Shown: positions 26,654 to 35,232, counted from the stretch's first letter. The stretch is DNA of 64,000 bases from Brevibacillus formosus (GCF_003013405.1 NZ_PXZL01000013.1:1-64000), one strand, 5' to 3'. Numbers and translations: made by a program. Notes: generated from the sequence alone by a model not told the origin.

Positions 26654-26783
26654 CTTTTTGTGGGACTAGTCCTGTGTCGTTTGGCTCATTTATTCGAATT
26701 GACTCTACTGACATTGCTAAAAAATTACCTTTCTACTAGATAAAATGGAGCGTCATTATGGCTAAGTATCTATAATCATGATC

Positions 26784-26799
26784 GTTCTTTATAAGAAAC
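26784..26799 (+). promoter_or_regulatory. SinR operator candidate 1
   Basis: GTTCTTTATAAGAAAC, an imperfect palindrome whose left half is an exact GTTCTYT heptamer. It lies between the divergent sinR and polysaccharide promoters. Confidence 0.65.
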
Positions 26800-26904
26800 G
26801 GAGCGTTCGCTATTAAGGTTGAGTAAAAACGAGATATTCAGACGATATTCTACAAAATAGTCGATTTTCGCTGTTTTTGGTCTATTTTTAGAGAAAATTG
26901 ATAG

Positions 26905-26933
26905 TTTACATTCCATTGCCTGTACAGGATACT
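26905..26933 (+). promoter_or_regulatory. Candidate promoter of the polysaccharide operon
   Basis: TTTACA (26905-26910), 17-bp spacer, GATACT (26928-26933). Initiation near 26940 would give a leader of about 145 nt and place operators 2 and 3 within the first 50 transcribed bases. Confidence 0.55.
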
Positions 26934-26944
26934 AATTTCAAATC

Positions 26945-26960
26945 GTTCTTTATAAAGAAC
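26945..26960 (+). promoter_or_regulatory. SinR operator candidate 2 (perfect palindrome)
   Basis: GTTCTTTATAAAGAAC, a perfect 16-bp palindrome made of two exact GTTCTYT heptamers facing each other, just downstream of the candidate -10 box. Confidence 0.85.
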
Positions 26961-26974
26961 AAAACGAACGAACC

Positions 26975-26990
26975 GTTCTCTATAAAGAAA
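26975..26990 (+). promoter_or_regulatory. SinR operator candidate 3
   Basis: GTTCTCTATAAAGAAA. The left half is an exact heptamer with C at the Y position and the right half is one base off. It starts exactly 30 bp after operator 2, about three helical turns. Confidence 0.78.
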
Positions 26991-27085
26991 AGTTTGAGCT
27001 TGGATGGCGCTAACCGCTGCCGACTTGAAATGGATAGGAATGCACAGAAAAACTTACAAAAAAATTCGGAGAGGAGAGATCCATT

Positions 27086-28021
27086 CTGCATGCCAATTTG
27101 TCAGAAGCAGTAACGGTAATCTGCCTGCTAATTGTAATAATTATACTATTTTTTATGGGTATCTTGGTGATTAAATCACGGAATTTGTTGATAGAAAGGA
27201 GAACACGCGTTTATCTGGGACAGTTTCAAGACTACTTCACGTATATCCAGTCTCATATGGACTCGCCTGAGAGGTTCAAACCGCCTTACTGGCAATTAAA
27301 TCGTTTGGAAATGAGAGTTTTGCAACAAAAACTCATTGAATGGATCGAATCTCTTACGGGAAGCCACCGAAAGAAAATGATTACACTATGTGAGGATACA
27401 GGGCTCGTCAAGCAAAACCTCCAAAGGCTGCATAGTCGCTTCCATTGGATAAGGATCGATGCAGCCTACCATCTAGGAGCAATGCGATCCGAGGAAGCCG
27501 TACCAAGACTTCTGGAATTGCTACAGACAAAAAAACTCGATCCCACTCATTTTATCATCGCGAGATCTATCGCTAAGTGTGCGAGAAATCTGGACGATAT
27601 AAGGAACATGTTGATGCTTCTTGTAAAGCATCGAAAAAGCAATCATTACCTTGCCGTTGACATCATGAAAGAGACAGAGCTGGATTGTACGCCATTATTA
27701 CTTGAATGTTTGCGAAGTACGGACAAGGATTTGAATAAAATCGCTTTGATTGGATGGTCTGCTCCTTTAACCGCGGAGATTGCGGATTTGGTATATCGGC
27801 AGATTGATTCGGAAGACAAGGAAGTCCGCATCCTGTCAGTAAGGTTACTGTTCAAATATGATGCTGCTTTGGCAACGGCAGTGTTCGAGTCCTTGATGAA
27901 GAAGAACGATACGGAGGTTTGTCAGAATACTGAAATGATTGAGATGTATGCCAGTTACAGAAAGCAAATCAATGAGGATGAGCAGGTGGACGAGAAAAGT
28001 CGTTATGTTTATGCCGTGTAA
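27086..28021 (+). CDS. Membrane-anchored HEAT-repeat protein, first gene of the polysaccharide operon
   Basis: About 311 residues. One N-terminal membrane helix (TVICLLIVIIILFFMGILVI) is followed by a cytoplasmic helical part. From about residue 115 on, HEAT-like repeats are visible (RIDAAYHLGAMRSEEAVPRL, then CTPLLLECLRSTDKDLNKIA, then KEVRILSVRLLFKYD). HEAT arrays bind other proteins, so a scaffold for the synthase next door is plausible. No ATG with an RBS exists. GAGGAGAG (27071-27078) is spaced for an ATT at 27083 or CTG at 27086, while the TTG at 27098 is about 20 bases away. The start is therefore uncertain. I do not know a characterised homologue. Confidence 0.78.
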   Translation: MHANLSEAVTVICLLIVIIILFFMGILVIKSRNLLIERRTRVYLGQFQDYFTYIQSHMDSPERFKPPYWQLNRLEMRVLQQKLIEWIESLTGSHRKKMITLCEDTGLVKQNLQRLHSRFHWIRIDAAYHLGAMRSEEAVPRLLELLQTKKLDPTHFIIARSIAKCARNLDDIRNMLMLLVKHRKSNHYLAVDIMKETELDCTPLLLECLRSTDKDLNKIALIGWSAPLTAEIADLVYRQIDSEDKEVRILSVRLLFKYDAALATAVFESLMKKNDTEVCQNTEMIEMYASYRKQINEDEQVDEKSRYVYAV

Positions 28022-28043
28022 TTATACCTGAAAGGAGTTTGAC

Positions 28044-29447
28044 ATGAGGGACTTTTTGCAAGCATACGGGATCTTTGCTGTTTATTATGTAATCGTGATT
28101 GAGACGCTCTATTTAACAATTCTAAGCCTGTCCATCAAAAATATTTTTTCCATCATCAAAAGCTCCATGTATTCTCGCTTTCAGTCACTCTCTGGCTCAG
28201 AGTACGTACCACAAATTTCGATTCTCGTTCCCGCTTACAATGAAGAATTGACCATCATTGAAAACGTTCGTTCGCTTCTCGCGCTAGATTATCCCAAGTA
28301 TGAAGTCGTTGTTATTAATGACGGTTCCAAAGATGAAACGTTGCAGGTTTTGTTACAGGAGTTCCAGTTAACTCGCACAGAGTATGCAGGGGGCTCCAGA
28401 GTATTGGAAACCTCCAACGTACGAGGCGTTTATTACAATCCGCAATATCCTAATTTATATCTTATTGATAAGGAAAACGGAGGAAAAGCCGACTCGCTAA
28501 ACGCAGGGATTAATCTTTCTCATTATCCATTGATTGCTTCCATCGATGCTGATTCGTTATTGGAAAAGGACGCGTTGATCCGCATAGCCAAGGTGTACAT
28601 GGAAAACCCTGAAGAAACGGTCGCGATCGGCGGTATCGTCCGAATTGCAAACGGCTGTGAAATCGAGGATGGAATGATAAAGAAAGTCAATCTTCCTACC
28701 AAAATCTTGCCTATGTTCCAGTGTGTCGAATACTTAAAGGCATTCCTAGGGGGAAGGATTGGGTGGAGTTCAATCAACGGGCTGATTATTGTGTCTGGTG
28801 CCTTTGGGGTATTTCGAAAAGATTTCGTTGTCAAAGCTGGCGGTTATCGAGGGGGATATCCCGGCGAGGACATGAACATCATCATCAAGCTTCATAAATA
28901 TATGCTTGAAAATAAACTTCCGTATCGAGTGGCTTTTTGCCCCGATGCCGTTTGCTGGACCCAGGCTCCTGATACGCTGAAAATACTTGGCAGCCAGCGA
29001 AGAAGATGGGGACGCGGCAACCTCAAAAACATGCTGGAATACGGCATCTATATAGTTGGCCGTCCCAAGTACAAAGTTATGGGCCTGATTACATTTCCCT
29101 ATAACATCATTTTCGAAACATTGAATCCATATTTCAGATTTACCGGTTTTTTGGCTCTGCTTGGATATACATTGATGGACATGACTCAATGGAGAATACT
29201 GGCCATCTATGCGCTGCTGAATCTCTTGTTTGGCGTGCTGCTCGGAATCGGCTCCCTGTTTATGGAAGAGCTGGCCTTCAAGCGTTACACAAGAGTTCGC
29301 GACAACATCAAGATGTTGGCATTTCTCTTCTTCATGTTTCTTGGATATCAGCAGTTGGGGGTCATTTGGAGATTCTTGGGTCATATCGAGTTTATGCGCA
29401 ACAATAACACATGGGGAACCATGACGAGAACAAGCTGGAAAACATAG
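28044..29447 (+). CDS. Processive family 2 glycosyltransferase (polysaccharide synthase)
   Basis: 467-residue membrane transferase of the cellulose/hyaluronan/PNAG synthase type, which links nucleotide-activated sugars and passes the chain across the membrane. Seen are an N-terminal helix (about 10-33), ILVPAYNEE, VVINDGSKDE near 91, SIDADS near 167 (second DxD), GEDMN near 273 (catalytic base) and SQRRRWGRGN near 317 (QxxRW). Three or more C-terminal membrane helices follow. It is the only glycosyltransferase in the operon and no Wzx/Wzy genes are present, so the locus looks synthase-dependent. AAAGGAG precedes the ATG. The sugar specificity is not readable from sequence. Confidence 0.9.
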   Translation: MRDFLQAYGIFAVYYVIVIETLYLTILSLSIKNIFSIIKSSMYSRFQSLSGSEYVPQISILVPAYNEELTIIENVRSLLALDYPKYEVVVINDGSKDETLQVLLQEFQLTRTEYAGGSRVLETSNVRGVYYNPQYPNLYLIDKENGGKADSLNAGINLSHYPLIASIDADSLLEKDALIRIAKVYMENPEETVAIGGIVRIANGCEIEDGMIKKVNLPTKILPMFQCVEYLKAFLGGRIGWSSINGLIIVSGAFGVFRKDFVVKAGGYRGGYPGEDMNIIIKLHKYMLENKLPYRVAFCPDAVCWTQAPDTLKILGSQRRRWGRGNLKNMLEYGIYIVGRPKYKVMGLITFPYNIIFETLNPYFRFTGFLALLGYTLMDMTQWRILAIYALLNLLFGVLLGIGSLFMEELAFKRYTRVRDNIKMLAFLFFMFLGYQQLGVIWRFLGHIEFMRNNNTWGTMTRTSWKT

Positions 29448-29474
29448 AGAAACAGGGCACAGGAGGGAGATACC

Positions 29475-30278
29475 ATGAGTCAGATTGCAAAAGCGTATTC
29501 GTTTCCTTTATTTCAAGCCTTTGAACATGTGCTTACCTTCTATGAATCGAGTCAGTTGCCATGCGGGATTATTCTGGCTGTGACGAATGAAAGCAGTGAA
29601 GAAAAGATCCAAGATTTGAAAATGTCTTTGGCAAAAGCAGAGGGGTTTACCGATATCCATTGTTTTTACGACAAACAAAGCAGCATTCTTGGTATTCTCC
29701 TTGGCGATCAAATGCTAGGTAATACTCATTTCCATTCTCTCTTCATCAAGGAACAGCTACAGACCCAACAAATGTTGGCAGGGCCAGTATTCATCGCCAG
29801 CTTCCCTGAACAGGGGGAATCAGCAGCACAAGTTCTCAGTGGTATGGTACAGGAGATTACTGCTGGAAAGGGAAGCGCTGGTGATATTCACATATACAGC
29901 GGTAAAAGATCATCGGAAGTAAAAAGAAGTCTTTTGCTTGTTTCGCAAGATGAAACTGTAAATGAGTTTTTACGCATCTATTTACAAAGAAAAGGTTACT
30001 GCGTTTATTTGGCAGACAACGGGAGAGAAGCGTGGGAAAAATACAAGCGATTTTTACCAGACGCTGTTATCACCGATGTCAATTTAGCTATTGAAGACGG
30101 TTATCAGCTCATCAGCAAGATTAATGCAGTTGAGCATGGCACCAAAATCGTGGTACTAACCCACAAAAGGTTGGAAGACGACAAGAAAAGATCATTCGAG
30201 CTGGGAGTCTCAGATTATATAGCGAAGCCATTTTCACCCGTAGACTTGGAAGCACGAGTGAGAAGTCTATTGTCTTAA
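29475..30278 (+). CDS. Degenerate GGDEF-like domain fused to a response-regulator receiver
   Basis: 267 residues. The C-terminal part (about 150-267) is a receiver domain: SLLLVSQDE, the phospho-acceptor in AVITDVNL, VVLTHK and the conserved Lys in YIAKPFSP. The N-terminal part (about 1-135) resembles a GGDEF fold in order of elements: a strand GIILAVTN, a hairpin at FYDKQSSILGILLGD where GGDEF should be, and IASFPEQGESAAQVL, which is like the C-terminal GGDEF signature. Catalytic residues and the RxxD inhibitory site are absent, so any role would be as a binding or scaffold domain. There is no DNA-binding output and no histidine kinase gene in the operon. The GGDEF assignment is tentative. 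Confidence 0.7.
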   Translation: MSQIAKAYSFPLFQAFEHVLTFYESSQLPCGIILAVTNESSEEKIQDLKMSLAKAEGFTDIHCFYDKQSSILGILLGDQMLGNTHFHSLFIKEQLQTQQMLAGPVFIASFPEQGESAAQVLSGMVQEITAGKGSAGDIHIYSGKRSSEVKRSLLLVSQDETVNEFLRIYLQRKGYCVYLADNGREAWEKYKRFLPDAVITDVNLAIEDGYQLISKINAVEHGTKIVVLTHKRLEDDKKRSFELGVSDYIAKPFSPVDLEARVRSLLS

Positions 30279-30303
30279 ACATAGATAAAAGGGAGGAAGA
30301 AAA

Positions 30304-31665
30304 ATGAGCTACTTTACAAAATTGAAGCAAAAAATGGAATCAAAAACCGTAAAAGTTGGGGTAATAGGACTTGGATACGTTGGTCTGCCCCTCGCTATGG
30401 AAATGGCAAAAAGCGGTTTCTCTGTTTATGGGATCGATTTGGACAAGCGAAAGGTAGAAACCTTGCTCGCAGGCAGATCGTATATCCAGGACGTTCCTTG
30501 CGAGGTGATCCAATCAAGCCTTTCTGCTCAGCGATTCTTCCCGACCACTGATTATCGGGTTCTCAAGGAGCTGGATGCCGTCAGCATATGTGTTCCAACG
30601 CCACTCAGTGAAAATCAAGACCCGGATACGTCCTTTATTAAGGGAGTTGTCCGTGAAATTATCAAATACAAAAAGAAAAACCTCCTGATTACGCTTGAAA
30701 GCACAACTTACCCAGGGACGACAGAAGAATTGATCCAATGGGAGTTCGAAAAGCTGGGTCTGACCGTCGGAAAGGATTTCTTCCTTTGCTTCTCTCCTGA
30801 GCGTGTAGATCCAGGTAACTATTCCTTCAACACGCACAATACGCCAAAAGTAATCGGGGGAACCACGCCGAAGTGCTTGGAGTTGGGGGCCCTGCTGTAT
30901 AGCAATTTGGTTACCAGTGTAGTAACGGTTTCTTCTCCGAAAGTCGCCGAAATGTCTAAATTATTAGAAAATACATTCCGAAGTGTAAACATTGCCTTTA
31001 TCAATGAAATGGCTATGATGTGCGACAAAATGGGCATCGATGTGTGGGAGGTTATCAAAGCAGCGTCAACGAAACCGTTTGGCTATATGCCATTTTATCC
31101 AGGTCCTGGAATTGGGGGGCATTGCATTCCACTTGATCCGATGTACCTCTCTTGGAAGGCAAAGGGCTTCCGTTTTCATAGCAAATTCATCGAACTGGCA
31201 CAATCGATTAACGACAATATGCCAGACTATGTGATCAATAAAACTGCACAGGTACTGAATCTTTATGCCAAATCAATCAAAAATTCGCGGATACTCATTT
31301 TGGGGATGGCCTACAAGCCTGACATTGATGATCTGCGTGAATCCCCTGGCTTGCATATATACGAGCTGTTTCAGGAAAACGGGGCACGTGTCGATTACTA
31401 TGATCCATATGCACAAAGCTTTTTAGATAAACGCGGGAACACAGTTCGTTCCATTCCGCATGACTTGGAACAAATGAAAAATTACGATTGCATGGTACTC
31501 GTTACGAATCATAAGAGCTTTGACTACCAAGAGTTTGCTGACCTGGGTGTAGCCGTCATTGATACACGAAATGCCTTTGACAGCATAACAGGTCAACACA
31601 TTTACAAGCTGGGGAATCCGGCAAGGATGAACGTCGAGGAAGAACGAGTCGTACTCCTGGCTTAA
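30304..31665 (+). CDS. UDP-N-acetylhexosamine 6-dehydrogenase (WbpA-like)
   Basis: 453-residue NAD-dependent nucleotide-sugar dehydrogenase that oxidises C6 of a UDP-sugar to a uronic acid. It has the Rossmann motif GVIGLGYVGLPLA (19-31), LESTTYPGTTEE, CFSPERVDPGN, MSKLLENTFRSVNIAF and the catalytic Cys in PGPGIGGHCIPLDP near 274, followed by RESPGL. This set matches WbpA-type UDP-GlcNAc dehydrogenases more closely than streptococcal HasB or Bacillus Ugd (UDP-glucose). With glmS and glmU next to it, the product is most likely UDP-GlcNAc-uronate. GGGAGGA precedes the ATG. Confidence 0.85.
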   Translation: MSYFTKLKQKMESKTVKVGVIGLGYVGLPLAMEMAKSGFSVYGIDLDKRKVETLLAGRSYIQDVPCEVIQSSLSAQRFFPTTDYRVLKELDAVSICVPTPLSENQDPDTSFIKGVVREIIKYKKKNLLITLESTTYPGTTEELIQWEFEKLGLTVGKDFFLCFSPERVDPGNYSFNTHNTPKVIGGTTPKCLELGALLYSNLVTSVVTVSSPKVAEMSKLLENTFRSVNIAFINEMAMMCDKMGIDVWEVIKAASTKPFGYMPFYPGPGIGGHCIPLDPMYLSWKAKGFRFHSKFIELAQSINDNMPDYVINKTAQVLNLYAKSIKNSRILILGMAYKPDIDDLRESPGLHIYELFQENGARVDYYDPYAQSFLDKRGNTVRSIPHDLEQMKNYDCMVLVTNHKSFDYQEFADLGVAVIDTRNAFDSITGQHIYKLGNPARMNVEEERVVLLA

Positions 31666-31706
31666 CTAGAAACTGACTGATGATTACCGAATAGGGAGGC
31701 AATCGT

Positions 31707-33539
31707 ATGTGCGGTATCGTGGGATACATTGGTGAGAGGCAAGCGCAACAAATCCTGACAAATGGTTTGCAGAAGTTGGAGTATCGCGGCTATGACTCGG
31801 CTGGTGTCGCAATATTTAACGGTGAAAAAATGGAGATTTGCAAATCGAAAGGAAGGCTGGCCGTTTTGGAAGAACGGCTCGTCCAATCTCCTATTCGAGG
31901 TAGTTTGGGAATCGGACATACCCGTTGGGCTACTCACGGCCGTCCATCCGATGAGAACTCACATCCGCATACGGATGAATCGGGAAAGTTTTCTGTTGTC
32001 CACAACGGTATTATCGAAAACTATCTGGAAATCAAACAGGAGCTTTTGGACCATGGAGTCACGTTTACATCCGAGACCGATACAGAAGTCATTGCTCATC
32101 TCATTGCTGTACTATACGAAGGTGATCTCGTCGCCGCGGTTCGAAATGCAGTGCTGCGTATGCGCGGGGCATATGCTCTGGGTGTTGTTTGCGAGTACGA
32201 GCCAGATAAAATGGTGGCAGTCCGATTGGCAAGTCCATTAATTATCGGGGTAGGCAAAGGAGAAAACTTCATTGGCTCCGACATCTCTGCGGTTCTTGAG
32301 CACACACGAGACATTGTCATCTTAGAAGACGGGGAAATGGCGGTACTCAAGAAAGACAGCGTTTCTCTCATGAAAGTGGAAACGAGTGAACCGCTTCAGC
32401 GAGAGCTGTTCCGCGTAGACTGGAATGTGGAGCAGACGGAAAAAGACGGTTTTGAGCACTTCATGCTAAAAGAAATTTACGAGCAGCCAAATGCATTTCG
32501 CAACACGCTGCTCAACCGGATTGACGAGGACGGAAAACAAATTGTTTTGAAGGATTTTCCATTACGACCAGAACAAATCAATCGGTTTGAGAAAATATTC
32601 ATCGTAGCGTGCGGAACCGCTTATCATGCAGGGTTGATCGGCAAGAATGTGATCGAAGAACTGGCGAGGATACCCGTAGAGGTCGATGTCGCTTCAGAAT
32701 TCAGATATCGACGCCCTATTATATCTGAAAAAACGCTGGTCATTGTCGTGAGTCAGTCAGGTGAAACAGCTGATACACTGGCAGCGTTGCGGGAAAGTCA
32801 ACGCCTGGGAGCCAAGGTCTTGGCCATCACGAATGTACAAGGCAGCTCGATTGCCCGTGAGGCCGATTATGTGCTTGCTACCTTTGCCGGACCGGAAATT
32901 GCTGTCGCTTCTACGAAGGCGTACACCTCTCAGGTAATCGTTTTTTATCTGCTGGGATTGTACCTGGCTCAAGTGAAGGAGACACTCGCGGAAACAGAAA
33001 GAGAATGCTTGATAGCCAATCTGCGACAGCTGCCTGAGCAGGCTGAAAAGGCACTCCAACATGCGGATGATATTCGCGTCTATGCTGAGTCGATCAAAAA
33101 TCATGCCAGCCTGTTTTTTATCGGTCGAGGCATTGATTATGCTGTGGCGTTGGAAGGGTCCTTGAAGCTGAAGGAAATTTCGTACCTTCACTCAGAGGCA
33201 TACGCAGCAGGGGAATTGAAGCATGGAACGCTGGCTTTGATTGAAGAGGGTACGCCTGTCATTGCCTTGGTGACACAAAAAGAGCTGGAAGAAAAAATGG
33301 TTAGCAATATTACCGAAGTGAAGGCACGAGGTGGGAATGTGTTAGCGATCACGTTGGAAGGGAATGTTGAATTGCACCGAAATGTAGACGAGGTGTGCTT
33401 TGTGCCTGCGACATTGCCTGTATTTACCCCCATCCTGACCGTTATTCCGCTACAGTTGATCTCGTATTACACTTCTTTGGCATTGGGCAATGATGTTGAC
33501 AAGCCACGGAATCTTGCCAAAAGTGTAACCGTTGAATAA
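31707..33539 (+). CDS. glmS: Glutamine-fructose-6-phosphate aminotransferase
   Basis: 610-residue enzyme making glucosamine-6-phosphate from fructose-6-phosphate and glutamine, the entry to UDP-GlcNAc. MCGIVGYIG gives the N-terminal nucleophile Cys. HTRWATHGRPSDENSHPH is the glutamine site. Two SIS domains follow (ACGTAYHAG, VSQSGETADT, then IGRGIDYAVALEGSLKLKEI), with the C-terminal KSVTVE end. The gap from the upstream gene is only 41 bases, too short for a glmS ribozyme, so this copy escapes that feedback. It is probably a second, polysaccharide-dedicated copy; the other would be elsewhere in the genome. GGGAGG precedes the ATG. Confidence 0.95.
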   Translation: MCGIVGYIGERQAQQILTNGLQKLEYRGYDSAGVAIFNGEKMEICKSKGRLAVLEERLVQSPIRGSLGIGHTRWATHGRPSDENSHPHTDESGKFSVVHNGIIENYLEIKQELLDHGVTFTSETDTEVIAHLIAVLYEGDLVAAVRNAVLRMRGAYALGVVCEYEPDKMVAVRLASPLIIGVGKGENFIGSDISAVLEHTRDIVILEDGEMAVLKKDSVSLMKVETSEPLQRELFRVDWNVEQTEKDGFEHFMLKEIYEQPNAFRNTLLNRIDEDGKQIVLKDFPLRPEQINRFEKIFIVACGTAYHAGLIGKNVIEELARIPVEVDVASEFRYRRPIISEKTLVIVVSQSGETADTLAALRESQRLGAKVLAITNVQGSSIAREADYVLATFAGPEIAVASTKAYTSQVIVFYLLGLYLAQVKETLAETERECLIANLRQLPEQAEKALQHADDIRVYAESIKNHASLFFIGRGIDYAVALEGSLKLKEISYLHSEAYAAGELKHGTLALIEEGTPVIALVTQKELEEKMVSNITEVKARGGNVLAITLEGNVELHRNVDEVCFVPATLPVFTPILTVIPLQLISYYTSLALGNDVDKPRNLAKSVTVE

Positions 33540-33554
33540 AAAATATGATTTGGA

Positions 33555-33600
33555 AGAATCCCGGAACAGCCAGTTTTTTGGAGAGACGGGATTCTTTCCC
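33555..33600 (+). repeat. Intra-operon hairpin after glmS
   Basis: AGAATCCCG (33555-33563) pairs perfectly with CGGGATTCT (33587-33595) across a 23-base loop, followed only by TTTCCCC. It could be an attenuator or RNA-stability element rather than a full terminator. Confidence 0.55.
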
Positions 33601-33650
33601 CATTTTGACCTGTCGGATTTACATTATTTCCGTAAGGGGCTGAATTTTCC

Positions 33651-33809
33651 ATGATGGATGCCACTGACCAAACTCTTGATCAAAAAACGCTGATAGAGAT
33701 CATGCTGCAGGTTTACGAGAAAGGTCAACAGACAACGACAATGGGAACGAGAGATATTGTTGAGGATATTGTCAACAGAGTAAGGCCGTACTTCAAAGAA
33801 GCCAAATAA
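33651..33809 (+). CDS. Small protein of 52 residues in the polysaccharide operon
   Basis: ATG at 33651, with AAGGGG upstream, opens 52 codons that end 22 bases before glmU. The product is hydrophilic and helical: TLDQKTLIEIMLQVYEKGQQ, then RDIVEDIVNRVRPYFKEAK. It has no membrane segment or cysteine. It fills the only large gap inside the operon and has operon-like spacing, so I consider it real. I do not recognise a family. It might be a small regulator or adaptor of one of the neighbouring enzymes, but nothing in the sequence shows this. Confidence 0.65.
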   Translation: MMDATDQTLDQKTLIEIMLQVYEKGQQTTTMGTRDIVEDIVNRVRPYFKEAK

Positions 33810-33831
33810 GTCGATCTGATGGGAGGATCAC

Positions 33832-35208
33832 ATGAGTAGTCGTTATGCAATTGTATTGGCAGCGGGAAAAGGGACACGGATGAGGTCTACGCGTTGCAAA
33901 GTGCTCCATGAGGTTTGTGGAAAACCAATGATCCAGCATATTGTCGACCGATTACATGGTCTTGGCATCCATGAGATTATTTTGATTGTAGGGCATGGGG
34001 CCGAGCAAGTGAAAAATCAATTCGGTGCTTCTGTCCGCTATGCTTACCAGTCCGAGCAATTGGGAACTGCCCATGCAGTGATGATGGCGGCAGACCTCTT
34101 GCAAGACAAACAGGGGACAACGATCGTGTTGAGCGGGGATACACCATTGGTGAGGGAGAAAACGCTGGAGCAATTGCTTGAGCAGCATGAAACTCAACAT
34201 GCAGCTGCAACTGTATTAACGGCACGGGTAGACGATCCTACAGGGTACGGGCGATTGATCCGCGACGCAAACGGTCTGGTAGAACGCATCGTGGAGCACA
34301 AGGATGCAACAGCCGAAGAACGGCAAGTATGCGAAATCAATACAGGAATGTATTGTTTCGACAATCAAAAGCTGTTTCAAGCCATATCCCGGGTGAAAAA
34401 TGATAATGCCCAGAAAGAGTATTATTTGCCGGACGTTTTAACTATTTTAAACGAGCAAAACGAGTGCATTGGGGCTTTCATGACCGATGATGCGGAAGAG
34501 GGGACAGGCGTGAATGATCGAATCCAGCTGGCTTGCGCTGAGAGATTACTCCGTATGCGAATCAATGAGCAGCATATGCAAAACGGAGTCACGATCATTG
34601 ATCCGACCTCCACATATATTGATGCCGATGTGTGTATCGGACCTGACACGGTTATTCATCCGGGAACGTACCTTCGCGGGAAAACAAAAATAGGACCGGC
34701 TTGCGTCATCGGACCAAATGCAGACGTAAGTGATTGTATCGTAGGGGGTAACGTAGAAATTCGTTACACAAATGCATGTAATAGCACGATTCGAGACGGA
34801 GCAGTGGTTGGTCCTTATGCCTATATTCGTCCAGGTTCAGATGTAGGTGAGGTGGCGAAGGTCGGAGATTTTGTTGAACTGAAAAATTCACGTCTCGGGA
34901 AAGGTGCAAAGGTTGCTCATCTTTCGTATATTGGTGATTCTGATATTGGTGAACATGTAAACGTAGGGTGCGGTACAATCACTGTCAACTACGATGGCGT
35001 CCGCAAGCATAAAACGATCGTTGGTGATCACGCCTTTATTGGTTGCAATGCCAATTTGATCGCTCCAGTTACCATCGGAGAGGGCGCTTATGTAGCCGCA
35101 GGCTCTACGATCACAGATGATGTTCCAAACGACGCTTTGGCCATCGCCAGAGAACGCCAGAGCATCAAAGAACAGTATGCTAAACGGTTGATGAGTACCC
35201 GCCCATAA
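33832..35208 (+). CDS. glmU: Bifunctional UDP-GlcNAc pyrophosphorylase / glucosamine-1-phosphate acetyltransferase
   Basis: 458-residue GlmU, catalysing acetylation of glucosamine-1-phosphate and its uridylylation to UDP-GlcNAc. The N-terminal nucleotidyltransferase has LAAGKGTRM and the sugar-site residues near GYGRLIRD and INTGMYCF. The C-terminal left-handed beta-helix has GPYAYIRPGSD, VGDFVELKNSRLGKGAKVAH and GCGTITVNYDG with the acetyltransferase residues. The housekeeping glmU of Bacillus lies by spoVG and prs, not here, so this is probably an extra copy dedicated to the polysaccharide. GGGAGG precedes the ATG. Confidence 0.93.
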   Translation: MSSRYAIVLAAGKGTRMRSTRCKVLHEVCGKPMIQHIVDRLHGLGIHEIILIVGHGAEQVKNQFGASVRYAYQSEQLGTAHAVMMAADLLQDKQGTTIVLSGDTPLVREKTLEQLLEQHETQHAAATVLTARVDDPTGYGRLIRDANGLVERIVEHKDATAEERQVCEINTGMYCFDNQKLFQAISRVKNDNAQKEYYLPDVLTILNEQNECIGAFMTDDAEEGTGVNDRIQLACAERLLRMRINEQHMQNGVTIIDPTSTYIDADVCIGPDTVIHPGTYLRGKTKIGPACVIGPNADVSDCIVGGNVEIRYTNACNSTIRDGAVVGPYAYIRPGSDVGEVAKVGDFVELKNSRLGKGAKVAHLSYIGDSDIGEHVNVGCGTITVNYDGVRKHKTIVGDHAFIGCNANLIAPVTIGEGAYVAAGSTITDDVPNDALAIARERQSIKEQYAKRLMSTRP

Positions 35209-35232
35209 TCGCAGTCAGTAGGAGGATGTCTT

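Noticed and set aside
30304-31665. Assignment of the dehydrogenase as UDP-glucose dehydrogenase (Ugd/HasB)
   Set aside because: The STTYPGTTEE, SPERVDPGN and PGPGIGGHCIPLDP segments match the WbpA-type HexNAc dehydrogenases better; a UDP-glucose activity is not fully excluded.
31666-31706. glmS ribozyme before glmS
   Set aside because: Only 41 bases are available, far less than the ribozyme needs, and no matching core is seen.
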